From Solen grandis (Eukaryota; Mollusca; Bivalvia; Adapedonta; Solenidae), in assembly GCA_021229015.1 (NCBI GenBank), contig CM037785.1:1-64000 (forward strand): a DNA stretch of 64,000 nucleotides, in the 5' to 3' direction. Shown here piece after piece: positions 44,436 through 57,621 of this stretch. The notes under the pieces were generated by a model. The model ran no database searches. It saw only the letters and a list, made by a program, of their open reading frames with translations, and was not told where the DNA came from. Position 1 is the stretch's first letter; each line of letters opens with the position of its first letter. Position numbers and translations under genes: made by a program.

Positions 44436-45473
44436 ACTATGGTTCCAGCCTTTCTACAACAAACTAAATTCAGGTTTGCGATTTAGGGCTATTTTGACCC
44501 TCTTGTTTTTAAATAATGATAATATAGAATGAATTTATAAGACACATGTGCTTTTGATATATTCAAAAATGACGCTATGTAGGAATAAAATTTCCTTTGA
44601 AAAGAAAGGCTTGCCCAGTTTATTAGTAACTGGTCGTTGCTTAACCACCACATATTTTTGTTCGAGTCTTGGCCCCAGCATAATAAGCGAGTACTGTCGA
44701 ATGAACTTACCGTAAAGTTTGAACTTCGCTTTCAAGAATTGTTTGGGAATGCTTGCAAGTGTTGTTTAATACTGTGTGTATATATGAAAAAGATGGCATC
44801 AACAGTTTTATTTCAGATTTTTTTTTCAAAATGTTATATGTTGATTGATAATCTGCTAAATTAACAAACCGAACTGTAAAGGCCCATAGTAAACTGGGGT
44901 TATAATATTAAATGGTTTCCGGGTAGTATTTTGGCTAAAAATCAAATCAGAGTACGAAAACAAGCAACCAATTGCTGATCACAGGGGCACGAAGTTGCTT
45001 GGGGCGAATCATATCGAATTCGAGCCCCGTGTTCATTAATAATTTGGGAAACCCGCATATGGGCGTGTACAACACTAGATAATCTCGGCTATTTTTCAAA
45101 TGCCCCAAAGGGCCGAACTGTTACGAGAACAACGATGAGGGAATCACAAATCCGAGTAAATTAATAGGCTAAAAAAGCCAAAAAGCTTTGGGGTTTTCCC
45201 CACCACATTTTTTCTATCTTGAATAATGGAAACTTTGCCCAACACAGCGTTTTAATGATGATAATATAAGCAAATCACCGGATACTACTTGTTCACGGAT
45301 ATTGCTCGAAACCCCCGTAAATTTTTTTATTTGTTGTACTCATAAACGCCATTGTTTGGGTTTTGGCTTTATTTCAATCATGCAATTATCTTGAATACGC
45401 ATTAGTTTATAGTATACTTAAAAAAGTTAATTGAAATTATCGAAATAAAGTTGTCGTTTAAAAAGATTAAAAG
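44436..45473. other. Right flank of the Polinton up to the second gap, no gene seen
   Basis: Normal-complexity sequence, less homopolymer-damaged than the element. Frames at 44,535-44,735 (minus) and 44,637-44,864 (plus) overlap on opposite strands and have no domain. Confidence 0.45.
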
Positions 45474-45573
45474 NNNNNNNNNNNNNNNNNNNNNNNNNNN
45501 NNNNNNNNNNNNNNNNNNNNNNNNNNNNNNNNNNNNNNNNNNNNNNNNNNNNNNNNNNNNNNNNNNNNNNNNN
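45474..45573. other. Assembly gap, 100 N
   Basis: Exactly 100 N. Together with the gap at 24,864-24,963 it isolates one contig of 20,510 bp, almost all of which is the Polinton. Confidence 0.98.
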
Positions 45574-48500
45574 GCATACTTCGTTTTTTTCTTTTTAGGG
45601 AAAATGTTTTCAATAATGCCGTTTTCAGAATAAAAAAATTTCGGGTTTATGAAGAAAATAGCGCTTTTGAACTAAAGCATCTTTATCACCCTATGACGTA
45701 CAGACGCCAGCTAAAAATGTGAAAAAGGTGTTTTGGCTCTCCAGCCGTCTTTATGGTCAGATTTTTTTTCAATTTTCCGATGGAACTCTTGAAAAAGTGT
45801 GCATATTCGTCACAAACCCGAATTCCGAAAGACCGAAGTTCCGTGCTGAAATAAGATTCGAACATGGACCAAAATTTCATTTTGGATTAAGAGCTTCTGG
45901 ATGAAATTTAAATTTAATTTTTACACTTTTTACAGTTCTGTAAATTCTACCAATTTTTTCCCGGGCTCATATGACGCAGTGACTCAAACATACTTTTTAA
46001 ATTTTCTTTTTAGAGCAATGATTTTGACATGAGCCAGTTGTTCAAAAAAATGAAAATTTTCGGGTTAGACGTAAAGTAGTGTTTTTGAACAAAACATTTT
46101 CAGCACGCATGTCGTCATATGACTCAGAGCTAAAATAGTGAAAAATGGTTTCACGCTCTACAGCCCCTTTAGGGTGGGATTTTCTTCAAATTTTCACGAT
46201 GGTACATTTTGAAACTAAGGTGTGTACCTTCAGCAAAACCCAAAATTTCCGAAAAAACCGAAGTTTTTGGGGCAAAATAAATTCGAACATAGGACTAAAA
46301 ATTTCTTTTTAGCAAAAAGAGTTCGGAGAGATAAAAATTAAAACTTACACATTTTGCAGTTCTGTAGAATTTCTACATCTATTTTGACGTCATAAGCATA
46401 CATCGTAATTTTCTTTTTAGGGCAATGATTTCGACATAATGCCAGTTGTTCAGAATAATAAAAATTTCAGATTTATGACAGTAAATTTATGCGCTTTTAA
46501 AACTAAAGCATTTTTCATCCCCCTATGACGTCACATGACGTCACAGCTAAAACTAGTGTAAAATGGTGTTCGCGCTCAAACAGCCGTCATTTATGGTCAG
46601 ATTTTCTTCAAATTTTCCCAGATGGTACATCTTAAAAAGTAAGGTGTGCATATTCTGTCAGCTAACCAAATTTTCCCGAAAGACAGAAGTTCCGTGGCTG
46701 AAAAAAATATTCGAACATAGGACCGAAAATTTCATTTAGGATTAAAGAGCTTCTGGATGAGATATAAAGTTGAATCTTACAAGTTTACAGTTCTGTAAAT
46801 TTCTACACAATTTTGATTCCTGGCGTCATATGACTTCATGTGACGTCATAAGCATAGTTCTTAATTTTCATTTTAGAGCAATGATTTGAAATGATGCCAG
46901 TTGTTCAGAATAATGAAAATTTCAGAGTTATGACAGTAAAGTAGGGTTTTTTGAACAAAAGCATCTTCAGCACGATATGTCGTCATATGACGTCACAGCA
47001 AAAATAGTGAAAAAGGGTGTTCAACGTCTACACCCCATTTATGGTCGGATTTCTTCGAATTTTCACAGATGTACATCTTGAAACTAAGGTGTGCATATTC
47101 TGTCAGCTAACCGAATTTCCGAAAGAACCGAATTCTGTGACTGAAATGAGATTCGAACATAGGACTGAAAATTTCATTTTAGCATTAAAGAGCTTCAGGA
47201 TGAGATAGAAAAGTTGAAACTTACACAGTTTGCAGTTCTGTAGAATTTCTACATATTTTGAGTCGTGACGTCATATGACGTCATGTGACGTCATAAGCAT
47301 ACATCGAAATTTTTCATTTTGGGGCAATGATTTCGACATACTGCCAGTTGTTCAAATAATAAAAATTTTCAGAGTTATGACAGTAAAGTATGCGCTTTTA
47401 AACTAAAGCATTTTCATCACCCTATGACCTCACATGACGTCACAGCAAAAAAATAGTGTAAAATGGTGTTCGCGCTCTACAGCCGTCATTTATGGTCAGT
47501 TTTTCTTCAAATTTCCCCAGATGGTATATCTTGAAAGTAAGGTGTGCATATTCTGTCAGCTAACCGAATTTCCAAGACCGAAGTTCCGTGCTGAAATAAG
47601 ATTCGAACATAGGACCGAAAATTTCATTTTAGGATTAAAGAGCTTCTGGATGAGATATAAAGTTGAATCTTACACAGTTTACAGTTTCTGTAGAATTTCT
47701 ACACATATTTTGTTTACTGGCGTCATATGACGTCATGTGACGTCATAAGCATACTTCTTAATTTTCATTTTAGAGCAATGTTTTTGACATGATGCCATTT
47801 GTTCAAATAAGAAAATTTCAGAATTATGACATTTAATATGCGCTTTTTAACAAAAGCATCTTCAGGACTCTATATGTCATGTGACGTCAGAGCTAAAAAA
47901 TAGTGAAAAAGGTGTTAACGCTCTACAGCCGCCATTTATATCGGTTTTTTCTTCGAATTTTCCCAGATGGTACATCTTGAAAGAAAGGGGTGTGCATATC
48001 TGTCATCTAACCCAAATTCCGAAGTTTGTGGTTTAAATAAGATTCGAACAATAGGACCGAAAATATCATTTTAGGATTAAAGAGCTTCAGAATGAGAAAA
48101 AAATTTTGAAACTTACACAGTTTGCAGTTCTGCAGAATTTCTACATATTTTTTGGGGTCGTGACGTCAAATGTCGTCATGTGACGTCATAACATACTTTT
48201 TAAATTTTTTATTTTAGGAAATGATTTCTACATAAACCAGTTTTTTCAGAATAATAAAAATTTTCCCAGAGATATGAATGTAAAGTATGCCCCTTTTGAA
48301 CAAAAGCATCTTCAGCACCCTATGATGTTCATGTGACTCAGAGCTATAAATTTTGAAAAAGATTGTTAACGCTCTACAGCCGCCATTTTGGGGTCTGATT
48401 TTCTTCAAATGTTCACAGATGGTACATTTTAAAAATTTAAAGGGTTGAGTATATTCTGCCAGCAAAACCGAAATTTCGAAAAACTGAATTCTGTGGCTGA

Positions 48501-49180
48501 AAAGATTCGAACATAGGACCAAAAATTTCATTTAGGATTGAAGAGCTTCAGGATGAGATAGAAAGTTGAAACTTACACAGTTTGCAATTCTGCAGAATTT
48601 CTACAAATATTTTGAATCGTGACGTCATAGGACTCATAAGCATACCACTTAATTTTAATTTGGGGCAATGATTTCGACATGATGCGAGTTGTTCAGAATA
48701 ATGAAAATTTCAGAGTTATTGCAGTAAAGTATGCGCTTTTGAGCAACAGCATTTTCAGCACCCTATGACGTCACCTGACTCAGAGCTAAAAATAGTGAAA
48801 AATGGTTTTTCGCGCTCTACAGCCGCCCTTTATTATCAGATTTTCTTCAAATTTTTACAAATGGTACATCTTTAAACTAAGGTGTGAATATTTTGTCAGC
48901 TAACCTTAATTCTGAAAAACCGAAGTATTGTGGGTGAAGTAAGATTCGTACATAGGACCTTTAAACTAGAAAACAAGTTTGTAGTCATGTCCTGACATCA
49001 TATGACATCATGTTAAGTCACAGATTAATACTTAGTTCTTATCATTTCACTAATTTCGGAATATAATGTCAATTGTCAGCATGAACATGAAATACTACCA
49101 GGGGTAGTATATCTCCTGCTTTTTGCATTAACACAGCTTGCAGAAAGTCCTATCATTCGTTTTAAACGAATGACATCTAG
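45574..49180 (+). mobile_element. Helitron-like element with ~450 bp satellite, family 1, ~7 units
   Basis: Units start at '(ttttaga)gcaatgatt-tgacat-atgccagttgttcagaataat' near 46,015, 46,425, 46,880, 47,325, 47,777, 48,220 and 48,665; the gap cuts the first. Each unit holds TGACGTCA clusters, 'gttcgcgctctacagcc(g)tcatttatggtcagattttcttcaaattttcacagatggtacatcttgaaa' and 'agattcgaacataggacc'. A unique tail (48,965-49,140) leads to a hairpin, CATTCGTTT t AAACGAATG (49,154-49,172), and acatCTAG at 49,180, then TTATTATTATT. Hairpin plus CTAG is the expected Helitron 3' end. No Rep/helicase is seen, so it is non-autonomous. The frames at 47,434-47,730 and others are satellite translations. Confidence 0.72.
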
Positions 49181-51816
49181 TTATTATTATTCTTTTTTTT
49201 CTCACGGATTTTCATATGTTGCAATCGTCCTAGGAGAATAAATTTCGATGCATATATTCATAGCGAAATTTAAAAAATTTCTGTAATTTTCATATGCCTA
49301 TGACGTCATTGACGTCACACTTGGGCAATTTGCTAAAAAAGTTTGTACGCGTCCAGAGCGATAATTAATAAACCGATTTTTATCAAAATTTACAGAAGTG
49401 TATATAAAGTTCTAGTTGTGCATCTCGTTGTCCGTTTTCAAAATTCGAAAAGCCCCAAGGGTTTTATGGCGAGTGCAAGATTCAAACCAAGGACGTCAAA
49501 TTGATAAATGCTCATAAAATCGTCCCTAAATGAGAGAGAAGGTTGATATTTTGGGCATATATAGATTTTCCGATAGATTTAAATATTTTTTGAAAATGGG
49601 CGTCTTGTGACTCCATATGCGTCATCAATTTCTAATTTTTAAACACATAATTATATATGTTAATATGGTCCAAGGAAAATGAAATTTTGATGTCATATTC
49701 TCCAAGAAAAGTTATTTTGATTTCTATGATTTTCATATGCCTATGACGTCATATGACGTCACACTTGAAATAATCTACAAAGTTTGTACGCGGTCCAGAG
49801 CCATTATTAATGAACTGATTTTCATCAAATTTTCACAGAATGTGTATATTAAGTTCTAGTTGTGCATCCCTGTATCCGTTTTTCAAAATTCGAAAAGTAC
49901 AAGGTTCTATAGCGATTCCAAGATTCGAACCAAGGTCGTAAATTTTCAAATTCTTATAAAATCGTCCTATTGAGATAGAAAGATGATATTGGGTCAGTAA
50001 TAGGTCCTTGGGAGTCTAAACATTTGTGAAAATAAATGTCATATAAACGTCACGTGACGTCATTAATGATAATGAATTTCTAATTATAACAAGATTATTT
50101 CTATATATTGAAATTTTCGAAGGGCAATTAAAATGTAATGCCGCATGCTTCAGATGCTGAAATTTCGATTTCAATGATTTTCAGAAGTCTATGACGTCAT
50201 ATGACGTCACATTTGAAATTGACTAAGAAAGATTGTACACGGTCCAGAGCCATTATTAATGGGCCGATTTTTTTTAAATTTTTTCACAGAATGTGTATTT
50301 TAAAGTTTTTATTGTTTTTATACCGGTGTCCTTTTTTTAAAATTCGAAAATTTAAACCCATCTTGGGGGATCCAAGATTCAAACCCAAGGACGGTCAATT
50401 TTTAAATGTTTTATAAAACCCGGTCCTTTTTGAGAAGAAAGTTAAAATTTTGGGTCAGTTAGTAGGTCTTGGGTTTTCTTAAAATTATGGAAATAAAGGG
50501 TCATTGACGTCACGTAAAGTCATTTTTTTTTATTTTATTCTTTTCTTCTTCGAACTAAACGTTTTTAATTTTTTTGGGGTTGCAATAGCCCTGGACGATA
50601 AAATTTTATGGTTATTGGGCACGTGAGGAAATTTTGATTTCACCCCTACTGCATATGTAGCCATATCTCAATAAAATATCGATTTTTGTAAAAAATATGT
50701 ATGAATAAGAAATTTTTAGCGAATTAAATTTACGTTTCCCAAAGATTATTTAGTTTATTAAAATTGGGGTTTTCGCAATACAAATTTTAAGGAAAAAAAT
50801 AAATAGGTTTTTTGGGCGCAAATTAAAAAAAAATTATGCGTTATAAAATGTAGGGATTTTTTTAAAAGCTTTTTAACGGTTTTCCCAATTTTTGAAATTG
50901 GGGCTTCATATAAGAAAAATTACATGGAAAATAAGATTTTTCATAAAATGCATCATAAAAATATTTGGGAAAGGTCACCCGAAGGGTCACCAAGCTTAAA
51001 TTTTCCCTTTCGCCCAAAGACTTAAAAAAAAAAAAAAAAAAAAAAAAATCAAATTGCAATTGTTTGGGGGTATTTTTTTTCTTTTTTTTTATTTTTTTTT
51101 TGGCCAATGTTGATGTTTCCAAAATAAGCATTGAAGTTAAAACATGTACAACGGCACAAGACAAAAATCCGTATTTCCCCAAAACTATTTTAGCTGCGGC
51201 AGGGTTTTCAAGCCTTGAAAAAATTTACACCCCAGCCCCACATTTTAGACCATCTAAAAAAATGCATTTTTTTGCTAACGATATTCATATTGCATCAGTT
51301 TTTAGGGTGGGGTGTTTTCCTTTCAAAATTTCACCCTAAATTCGAAAAAAATTTTCCCCCAATTTATGGCAAAAAATACGGAAAAACCCAAACACGCCAA
51401 AATCGTAAATTTGATTTTCTACGTTACAGGTGTCGAAAGGATATAGAAATATACAAATATTCAATACTTCTTCCCAAAAGAGGCTAAAAAAAATTTAAAA
51501 AAGGTTAAAATGAGCTGGGGTATGAAATTCTTGTGTGATGAAAGTTAAAAAAAATTACATTTGGGAAAACTGGTTTTTTATTTTTCTTTCTTTTCATATG
51601 AATAGTTTTTAAAATTTTTTATGTTAAAATTAAAGTCAAGTTTTGGGCGGATTTTTTTTAAAAATTTACAGAAAGTGGTTTTTTTTTTCTATTTTATAAA
51701 AAAAAAAGAGGAGAAAGAAATTGCAATTTGGAAGGGTTTCTATTAGTCTCTTCTATATATATATATAAAGCGTTTTGCAAAAAAAGTCCTATCGTTCTTT
51801 AAACGAATGAATCTAA
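49181..51816 (+). mobile_element. Helitron-like element, family 2 satellite, 3 units
   Basis: It begins with TTATTATTATTCTTTTTTTTC directly after the previous CTAG. Three ~445 bp units ('cctatgacgtcatatgacgtcac' at about 49,298, 49,740 and 50,190) carry 'aagtttgtacgcg-tccagagccattattaatgaaccgatttt-atcaaattttcacagaa-tgtatatt-aagttctagttgtgcatc' and 'caagattc(g/a)aaccaagg'. A ~1.2 kb non-repeated tail (50,560-51,780, with poly-A/T runs) ends in hairpin 'cgttctttaaacgaatg' and atCTAA (51,813-51,816), followed by ATTATTATT. Confidence 0.65.
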
Positions 51817-53346
51817 ATTATTATTATTCTTTTGTAAATTGTATTACAGCGATAAAATGTTTACATTTATAAATTCATTATTTTTTAATTTCCAATGACG
51901 TAAAATGACGTCAGATTTGACATCAGCTTAAAAAGTTTGTTCGCGCTCTAGATCCTTCAATTCCGATCAATTTGATATTTTCACAAAAGACGTATTTTAG
52001 GATGTAGATGTGCCCTTAGTATTCAACTTTCTAATTTCCAAAACATTGTTATTTTTAGGGGCAAAACCGGTTTCGAACTTAGGTCCTAAAATTATATTTT
52101 AATGTTACAAGGCCCCCTAATGAGTTAGAAGCATGAAAATTGGACAGCATATCGGCCTATAGGTCTGCTTCCTTTTTTAAACCCTTTTTTTCCTTAAGTC
52201 ACGTGGTTATGACGTCATAAAACGACAAAAAAAATCTTTTTGAAACTTTTCCCTTTCGCTCTGGTATCACGACTTTTGACTTAATCTTTTGAAAATTCTA
52301 TTGCAGCGTTTTAAATGTTTATATTTATAAATTTATTTATTTTTAATTTTCAATAAACGTCAAATGACGTCATATTTGACGTAAGCTTCAAAGTTTGTTC
52401 GCACTCTAAGCCTTCAATTCTGGTCCGATTTTCTTGAAAATTTTCACAGAAGATGTATTTTAAGATGTAGATGTGCACCTTGGCATTCAAATTTCTAAAT
52501 TTGAAAAGTTTAAAGATTTCATGGCGATACCGAGTTTCGAACTTTGGTTCTTAAGTTACCATTTTAATGTTACAAAGCTTCCTGATATTATTATTAGAGC
52601 CAGAAAAATACGGATATAATTTTGCATTTGTTATCACGGCTTTCTGCAAACCTGAAAAAAAATGACAAATACATGTTATTCTACTATTTTTTTTATGTTT
52701 TCCAAATGTTTAACGGTTTCCTTTTCAAAATCTGTAAAAATAAGCAAATATATAAAGCAAAGACATTTATAACGTTAATTACATAGAAATAAGAAATTAT
52801 TTTCATAATTTTGCTTACCCCCCGCCTTTGTTTCCATCTAATTTTGCAAATGTAAAACTCAATCAATTTAAAGGTTGAAAGTCATGGATTTCAAAGTATT
52901 TTTTTTCTTTTTTACAATTTCAGTTGTGGATCAAATTGCAATGAATATTTGTTAAGTAATATGCTTTCGAACAAAAAGATATTAAATAAAGTATAAAAAA
53001 CAACAACTTTAAAATCGATTGACTAACGTAAGAAAAAAACTTGAGGATTGTATTATCTTAAATTTTCCTGTCTTTTTTTCTGCATGATAGTAAACGGTTT
53101 TCGTTATCAAATAAGATCCATATATATGTTTTCTCAATATCTCCAAAGATGAAAATGAAAAAAAAAAAAAAAAATAAAGCTTAATTTTGAACATAAGTAT
53201 ATATTTAGATAATGAAGATTTACGTATTAAATTAAACATTATTAGCCAACATTTTTCCATTTTTTTGTATTAAATTATTATTCAATACCTTTATAATAAG
53301 CAAACGGAAAGCCGCTTCGTTTGTATCTTAAACAAACGACTTTTAG
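51817..53346 (+). mobile_element. Helitron-like element, family 3 satellite, 2 units
   Basis: It starts with ATTATTATTCTTTTG. Two units ('aatgacgtca...tttgac(g)tcagcttcaaaagtttgttcgcgctctagagccttcaattctggtccga', about 51,893 and 52,360) contain 'gatgtattttaggatgtagatgtgcacctt' and 'cgagtttcgaacttaggtcct'. The tail 52,600-53,310 is shared with 55,150-55,850 and 62,580-63,310 ('tcatggatttcaaagtatttttttt', 'gcatgatagtaaac', 'attcaatacctttgaaat'). The 3' hairpin is CGTTTGT...ACAAACG (53,318-53,338), ending at ttTAG (53,346). Confidence 0.68.
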
Positions 53347-55878
53347 TTTTTCTTATTATTATTATTCTTCTTTTTCCAACCTAATTCAAGAGTTAATTTA
53401 TAATGTTGCCAATGGCCAAGCAACATGAAAATTAAATGACAAAAAAGTAAAAAAATTAAATCAAGTATTTTCAATGACGTCAAATGACGTCAGATTTGAC
53501 GTCACTTCAAAAGTTTTTCACGCTCTAGAGCCCTTTAATTCTGGTCCGATTTTCTTAAGATTTTCACAGTAATGTATTTTAAAATGTAGATGTGCACCTT
53601 GGCATTCAAATTTTCCCAAATTTGAAAAGATTGCGATTTTAAGGCAAAACCGAGTTTCGAACATAAGTCCTAAAATTATATTTTAATGTTACAAGGCCAC
53701 CTAATGCGCTAGAAGCATGAAAATTGGACAGCATATCGGGTAAGAGGTCTGCTTTCTATTCCCTTTAAAAATTTAAACTCAAGTCACGTGTTTTTGACGT
53801 CATACAATAGAGAAAAAGCATATTTTTCGAATATTTCTTTTCGCCTGGTATCATTACTTTGACTCAATCTTTTTTAAAATTGTACTGCAGTGATTAAAAA
53901 ATTTATATTTACAAATTCCTTTATTTTTAATTCTCAAACGTCAAATGACGTCAATTTTTACGTCAGCTTCAAAAGTTTGTTTTTAGCTCTAGAGCCTTCA
54001 ATTTTTGGTTCGATCATCTTTATATTTAAACAGAAGATGTATTTTAGGATGTAGATGTGCAACTTGTCATTCAAATTTCCCAAATTCGAAAAGATTGAGA
54101 TTTTTTGTCAAAACCGAGTTTCGAACTTAGGTCCCTAAAGTTATATTTTAATGTTACAAGGCCCCCTAATGAGTTGGAAAAAATAAAAAAATTTGGGCAG
54201 CATATCGGCCCAGATGTCTGCTGCCGATTTCCTAATGGCTTTTTTCGTAAGTCAATGAGGTTTACATTATTTTTTCTGAATGATTTTCTCTAAGGTCATA
54301 TGGTTATGACGTCATTAAAAAAACAAAAAACATTTTTCATATTATTTCTCTCGCTCTGGTACATGAAATTTTTAATCAATCTTAATTAAATCTTCAGAAT
54401 TGATAGAGTTAAAATTTTAAGTGATGCATACTGCAAGAAATGTTTGTTTTGTCACGTGATTAAATTTCATCATGCATACTAAAGCAAGATTTATCTTAAA
54501 AAATCATATAAAATCGCCAATTAGACCAATGGGCTTAAAATTTTCAATAATGTCGAAACTAAGTACGTTCATAAGGCTTTGAAAATTTTAAGTGATTAGT
54601 CACAAAAATGGCAGATATTAATGTTTACTGAATGCCCCACTTGAAAATGTGAAAACAAACCTGTTCGCATTCTCGTTTTTTTTTTTTTTATTATTATTAA
54701 TAGAACTTAGCAACATTCTTTCCCAAAAAAAGATACTTTTCTTTAGTCATTTGTTTGCGCGTTAAAATTTAAAAAAATCATCATTTAATTTTAATCTCCC
54801 CACGTAATGAATATGATGCATCTTAAACATCCCCAAATTAAATTTTTTTGTCACTTTTTTATGACACATTGATTGTAACAAAATATAAAAAAAGATCAAA
54901 AATTTGGGGCATAAAATTTAAAAAGTAATTTTCCGTACCTTAACATGCGCAAAATCAAAAAATTTTTTGTTAAAAACATACTTATTCATTTTTTTCATAA
55001 AGGGAAAATTCAGGACATTTTTTAATTTGTTGAAAAAAAAAAAAATGGCATTGGGTTATTTAGCAAAGCCCCCTTGTTCTTTTGCGAATGAGTGCCTGCA
55101 TTGAATAGGTTGTGATACGTTTTTTTAGTAAAAGAGTCGCATTTTTGATGAAATTTTATAATTTTACTAAGGGCCCGAAAACCATACAAAAAACTTATTC
55201 ATTTTTTTTTTACGGCTTTCCCCAAAACCCTAAAAAAATGACAAAAATGTAATTCTACCTATCGATTTTTTATTTTCTAAAATTAACGCTTTCTTTTTTA
55301 AATCTGAAAAAAAAAGGAAAAAAATGATTTTGCTTACTTTTCTTGCCTTGTTCCATCTATTTTTCAAAAGAAAACAAATCCATTGAAATGTTTTAAAGTC
55401 ATTTTTTCTTTTTTTTACAATTTTACTATGTGGATCAAATTGCAATGAATATTTTTTAGTCATGCTTACGGGGAAAAAGTATTAAAACAGAATAAAAAAA
55501 AAAACAACATTTTAAAATCGATTGAATAATGTTTAAAAAAAAAAACTTGAGGGTATATTATCTTTTAAATTTTTCCCTTTTGGTTTTTCTTCATTATAGT
55601 AAACGGGTTTCGAATCAAAAAAAGATCCATTTAATGCTTTTTTTAATTCTTCTTAAGACGATAACAATGAAAAGAAACAAAAAAAAAACATTTAAAGCTT
55701 TTTTTTGAAAAAAATTTAGTTTATTTTTTAAAAATAATAAATTTGTGTTTTAAAATTTTTAAAATTATTGTGCATAAATTATTACATGTTTTGTTTTAAC
55801 CCTTATATATTCAATACCTTTGAAATAAGAAAAACGGAAAGCCGTTTTGGGTTTGTATCTTAAAACAAACACTTCTAG
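53347..55878 (+). mobile_element. Helitron-like element, family 3 satellite, second copy
   Basis: It starts TTTTTCTTATTATTATTATTCTTC. Units lie at about 53,472 and 53,937, followed by a longer middle part (54,380-55,150: 'gcatactgcaagaaatgttt...cttgaaaatgtgaaaacaaacctgttcgcattctcg') that is also present at 61,790-62,050. The tail is shared with the other family 3 copies. The 3' hairpin is GTTTGT...AAACAAAC, ending acttCTAG (55,875-55,878). Confidence 0.68.
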
Positions 55879-56045
55879 TGTTTATTAGGGTTTTCCGCAA
55901 ACTTGCGGAAAAGTATAGGGTTTTTTAAATTTTATTGGACTTTTCCCTTACGGGCAAAAGTCATATTGGGTTTGTAACTGATTTTTTTTTTATTTTCTTA
56001 TTAGGATTTTTCCCCTACGGGCCGAAAGCATTTTGGTTTTTTACT
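55879..56045 (+). repeat. Three tandem ~60-65 bp hairpin modules
   Basis: Each module has the form TTATTAGG + inverted repeat + (c)AT(A)TTGGGTTTGT(A)ACTGTTTTTTATT. The hairpins are TTTTCCGCAA ac TTGCGGAAAA (55,891-55,912, perfect), 'gacttttcccttacgggcaaaagtc' (55,944-55,968) and 'gatttttcccctacgggccgaaagc' (~56,006-56,030). The same module occurs once at 63,343-63,400 and twice inverted at 820-908, always beside family 4. Confidence 0.7.
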
Positions 56046-57610
56046 GTTTTTTATTATTCTTTTTTCTTCTTATTTTTTTTTTTCTTCCTCTTTTTTTTTT
56101 GGGGTTAATTTCGAGGTTTTGGCATTAACTCAGAACAATGAAATTTTTATGGCATATATTTCAAACCATGAGCTTTCGGACCCAATGAATTTCTTTTTTC
56201 ATATGACGTCATATAACGTAAATTTTTGACGTCGGGTAAAAGGTTTGTACGCGGTTTTACGGGCCATTATTGCTGGCCGTTTTTTCATCAAATTTTCACA
56301 AAAATTGTATGTTATCCTCTTTTTGGCACGCTGTGCCCTTTTTAAAAATTTCCCAAAAAGGAAAAGGTTTTTATGGCGAATCCAAGTTTCCCGGAAAAAA
56401 AAGACCAAAAAAAATTTGCGAAAAAATCGTTTCCCCAAAAAAAAGCTAGAAAGTGATTTTTGGACTGAATTTTTGTTTTTGGTTTTCCCTTTACTTTCCC
56501 AAAAGAAAAAACGTCATATGACGTCACATACGTCATTATGAAAATAAACTTTCTTTTATAAAACAAAAGGGTTTTTAAAGCCCTGGGGCTTTTTTTTTTG
56601 TAGGGTTTTGCTTCAAATTTTTGTCGAAGATGAAATATTAGATTAAAGGGAGGTATGCCCACTTCCTTTTCCCGGGAAAAACCCCAAAAAGGTCAAGGTC
56701 ATATATCAATTATCGGGTTTTTTTTTTTTCCCCCCCTAAAAACCCCAAAAAAAGGGGTAATTAATCCTATCGAGACACTATGCGTAAAATTTTTATAGGG
56801 GCTTAGAAAGACCTTTCAGATGATATTTATTTTTTTGATGATCGGGGTTGAATGGGTTTTGGAGAAATGGCGGAAACATAAAAATTTTTCCCCCCCCAGT
56901 GTTTTTTAACAGTTTATATCTCAAAAATTTTTGATTTTTGAAAATATGATGATGAAATTATTTTTTAAGCAATTTTGGGGCCGGGTTTTTTTTGATGTTT
57001 TTAAAGTTTAATGATGACCTAAGATTCATGGGGGTTATGGGGAAAAAAACGAAGTTCGTGCATATAGCTTTGGTGATTTTTCATTCTTCAGGGGGTTTTA
57101 AAAAAGGGGCTTAAATCTAAAAAAGTTTTAAAAAATTTTCCCAAAAACAAAAAGCTTTGTGAAATTTTTAGAAAATTTTTCAGACAATTTTTTTTGGTAC
57201 CTTAAGTTTTAAAATTGATCCAAGTATAAGGGGTTCCATAAAAAATAAATTTTAAAACCCAGTAAATTCAGCGATTTCCCGTTATGAAAGGTTTTTTCAC
57301 CGGCTTATTTTTAAAAAATAAATTTAATAAGTCAAACTTTTTAAGCAAATGGTAAAAAAAGGGGAATTTTAAGACGATTTTTTTTTGGTCCCCAAAAGTT
57401 TTGAAATTGATCAAAGAAAAGGGGAAAAGTTCATTTAAAAAATACGAATAAAAACCCCAAGGGTGTAAGAATTTTCGAGAAATTTCCTACTTTCGCTTTC
57501 CGTTAATTGAAACTTTTTGGGAAAAAAATTTGTAATTTTTCAGCTATGTATTAGTCAAAAAAATTTGCAAACAATTTTTTTACTTATATTATATTGATAT
57601 TCTAGCTAAA
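56046..57610 (+). mobile_element. TGACGTCA-satellite element, family 4
   Basis: It matches 63,410-64,000 from 'ttattcttttttcttcttat...gttaatttcgaggtttt-gcatt-actcagaacaatgaaa' through 'catatgacgtcatataacgt' and 'aggtatgcccacttcc'. 56,650-57,060 matches the window start in reverse complement. 57,060-57,610 is a run of short related sentences ('cccgttatgaaaggtttttt', 'gtaccttaagttttaaaattgatc-aagta') that recur at ~57,195 and ~57,395, a ~190-200 bp repeat. There is one ~450 bp unit and no coding signal. Confidence 0.62.
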
Positions 57611-57621
57611 AAAAGCGTCCC

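Noticed and set aside
25898..44445. 6 bp target-site duplication of the Polinton
   Set aside because: gttttt (25,904-25,909) and actatg (44,436-44,441) do not match; the ends are noisy, so none is claimed.
47434..47730. 98-codon frame in the family 1 satellite
   Set aside because: The same translation recurs only in fragments in the other units and is frame-shifted between them; the units are better explained as non-coding satellite.
45574..50560. CRISPR array
   Set aside because: Repeats are ~445 bp units without short spacers, the genome is eukaryotic, and no cas-like gene is near.
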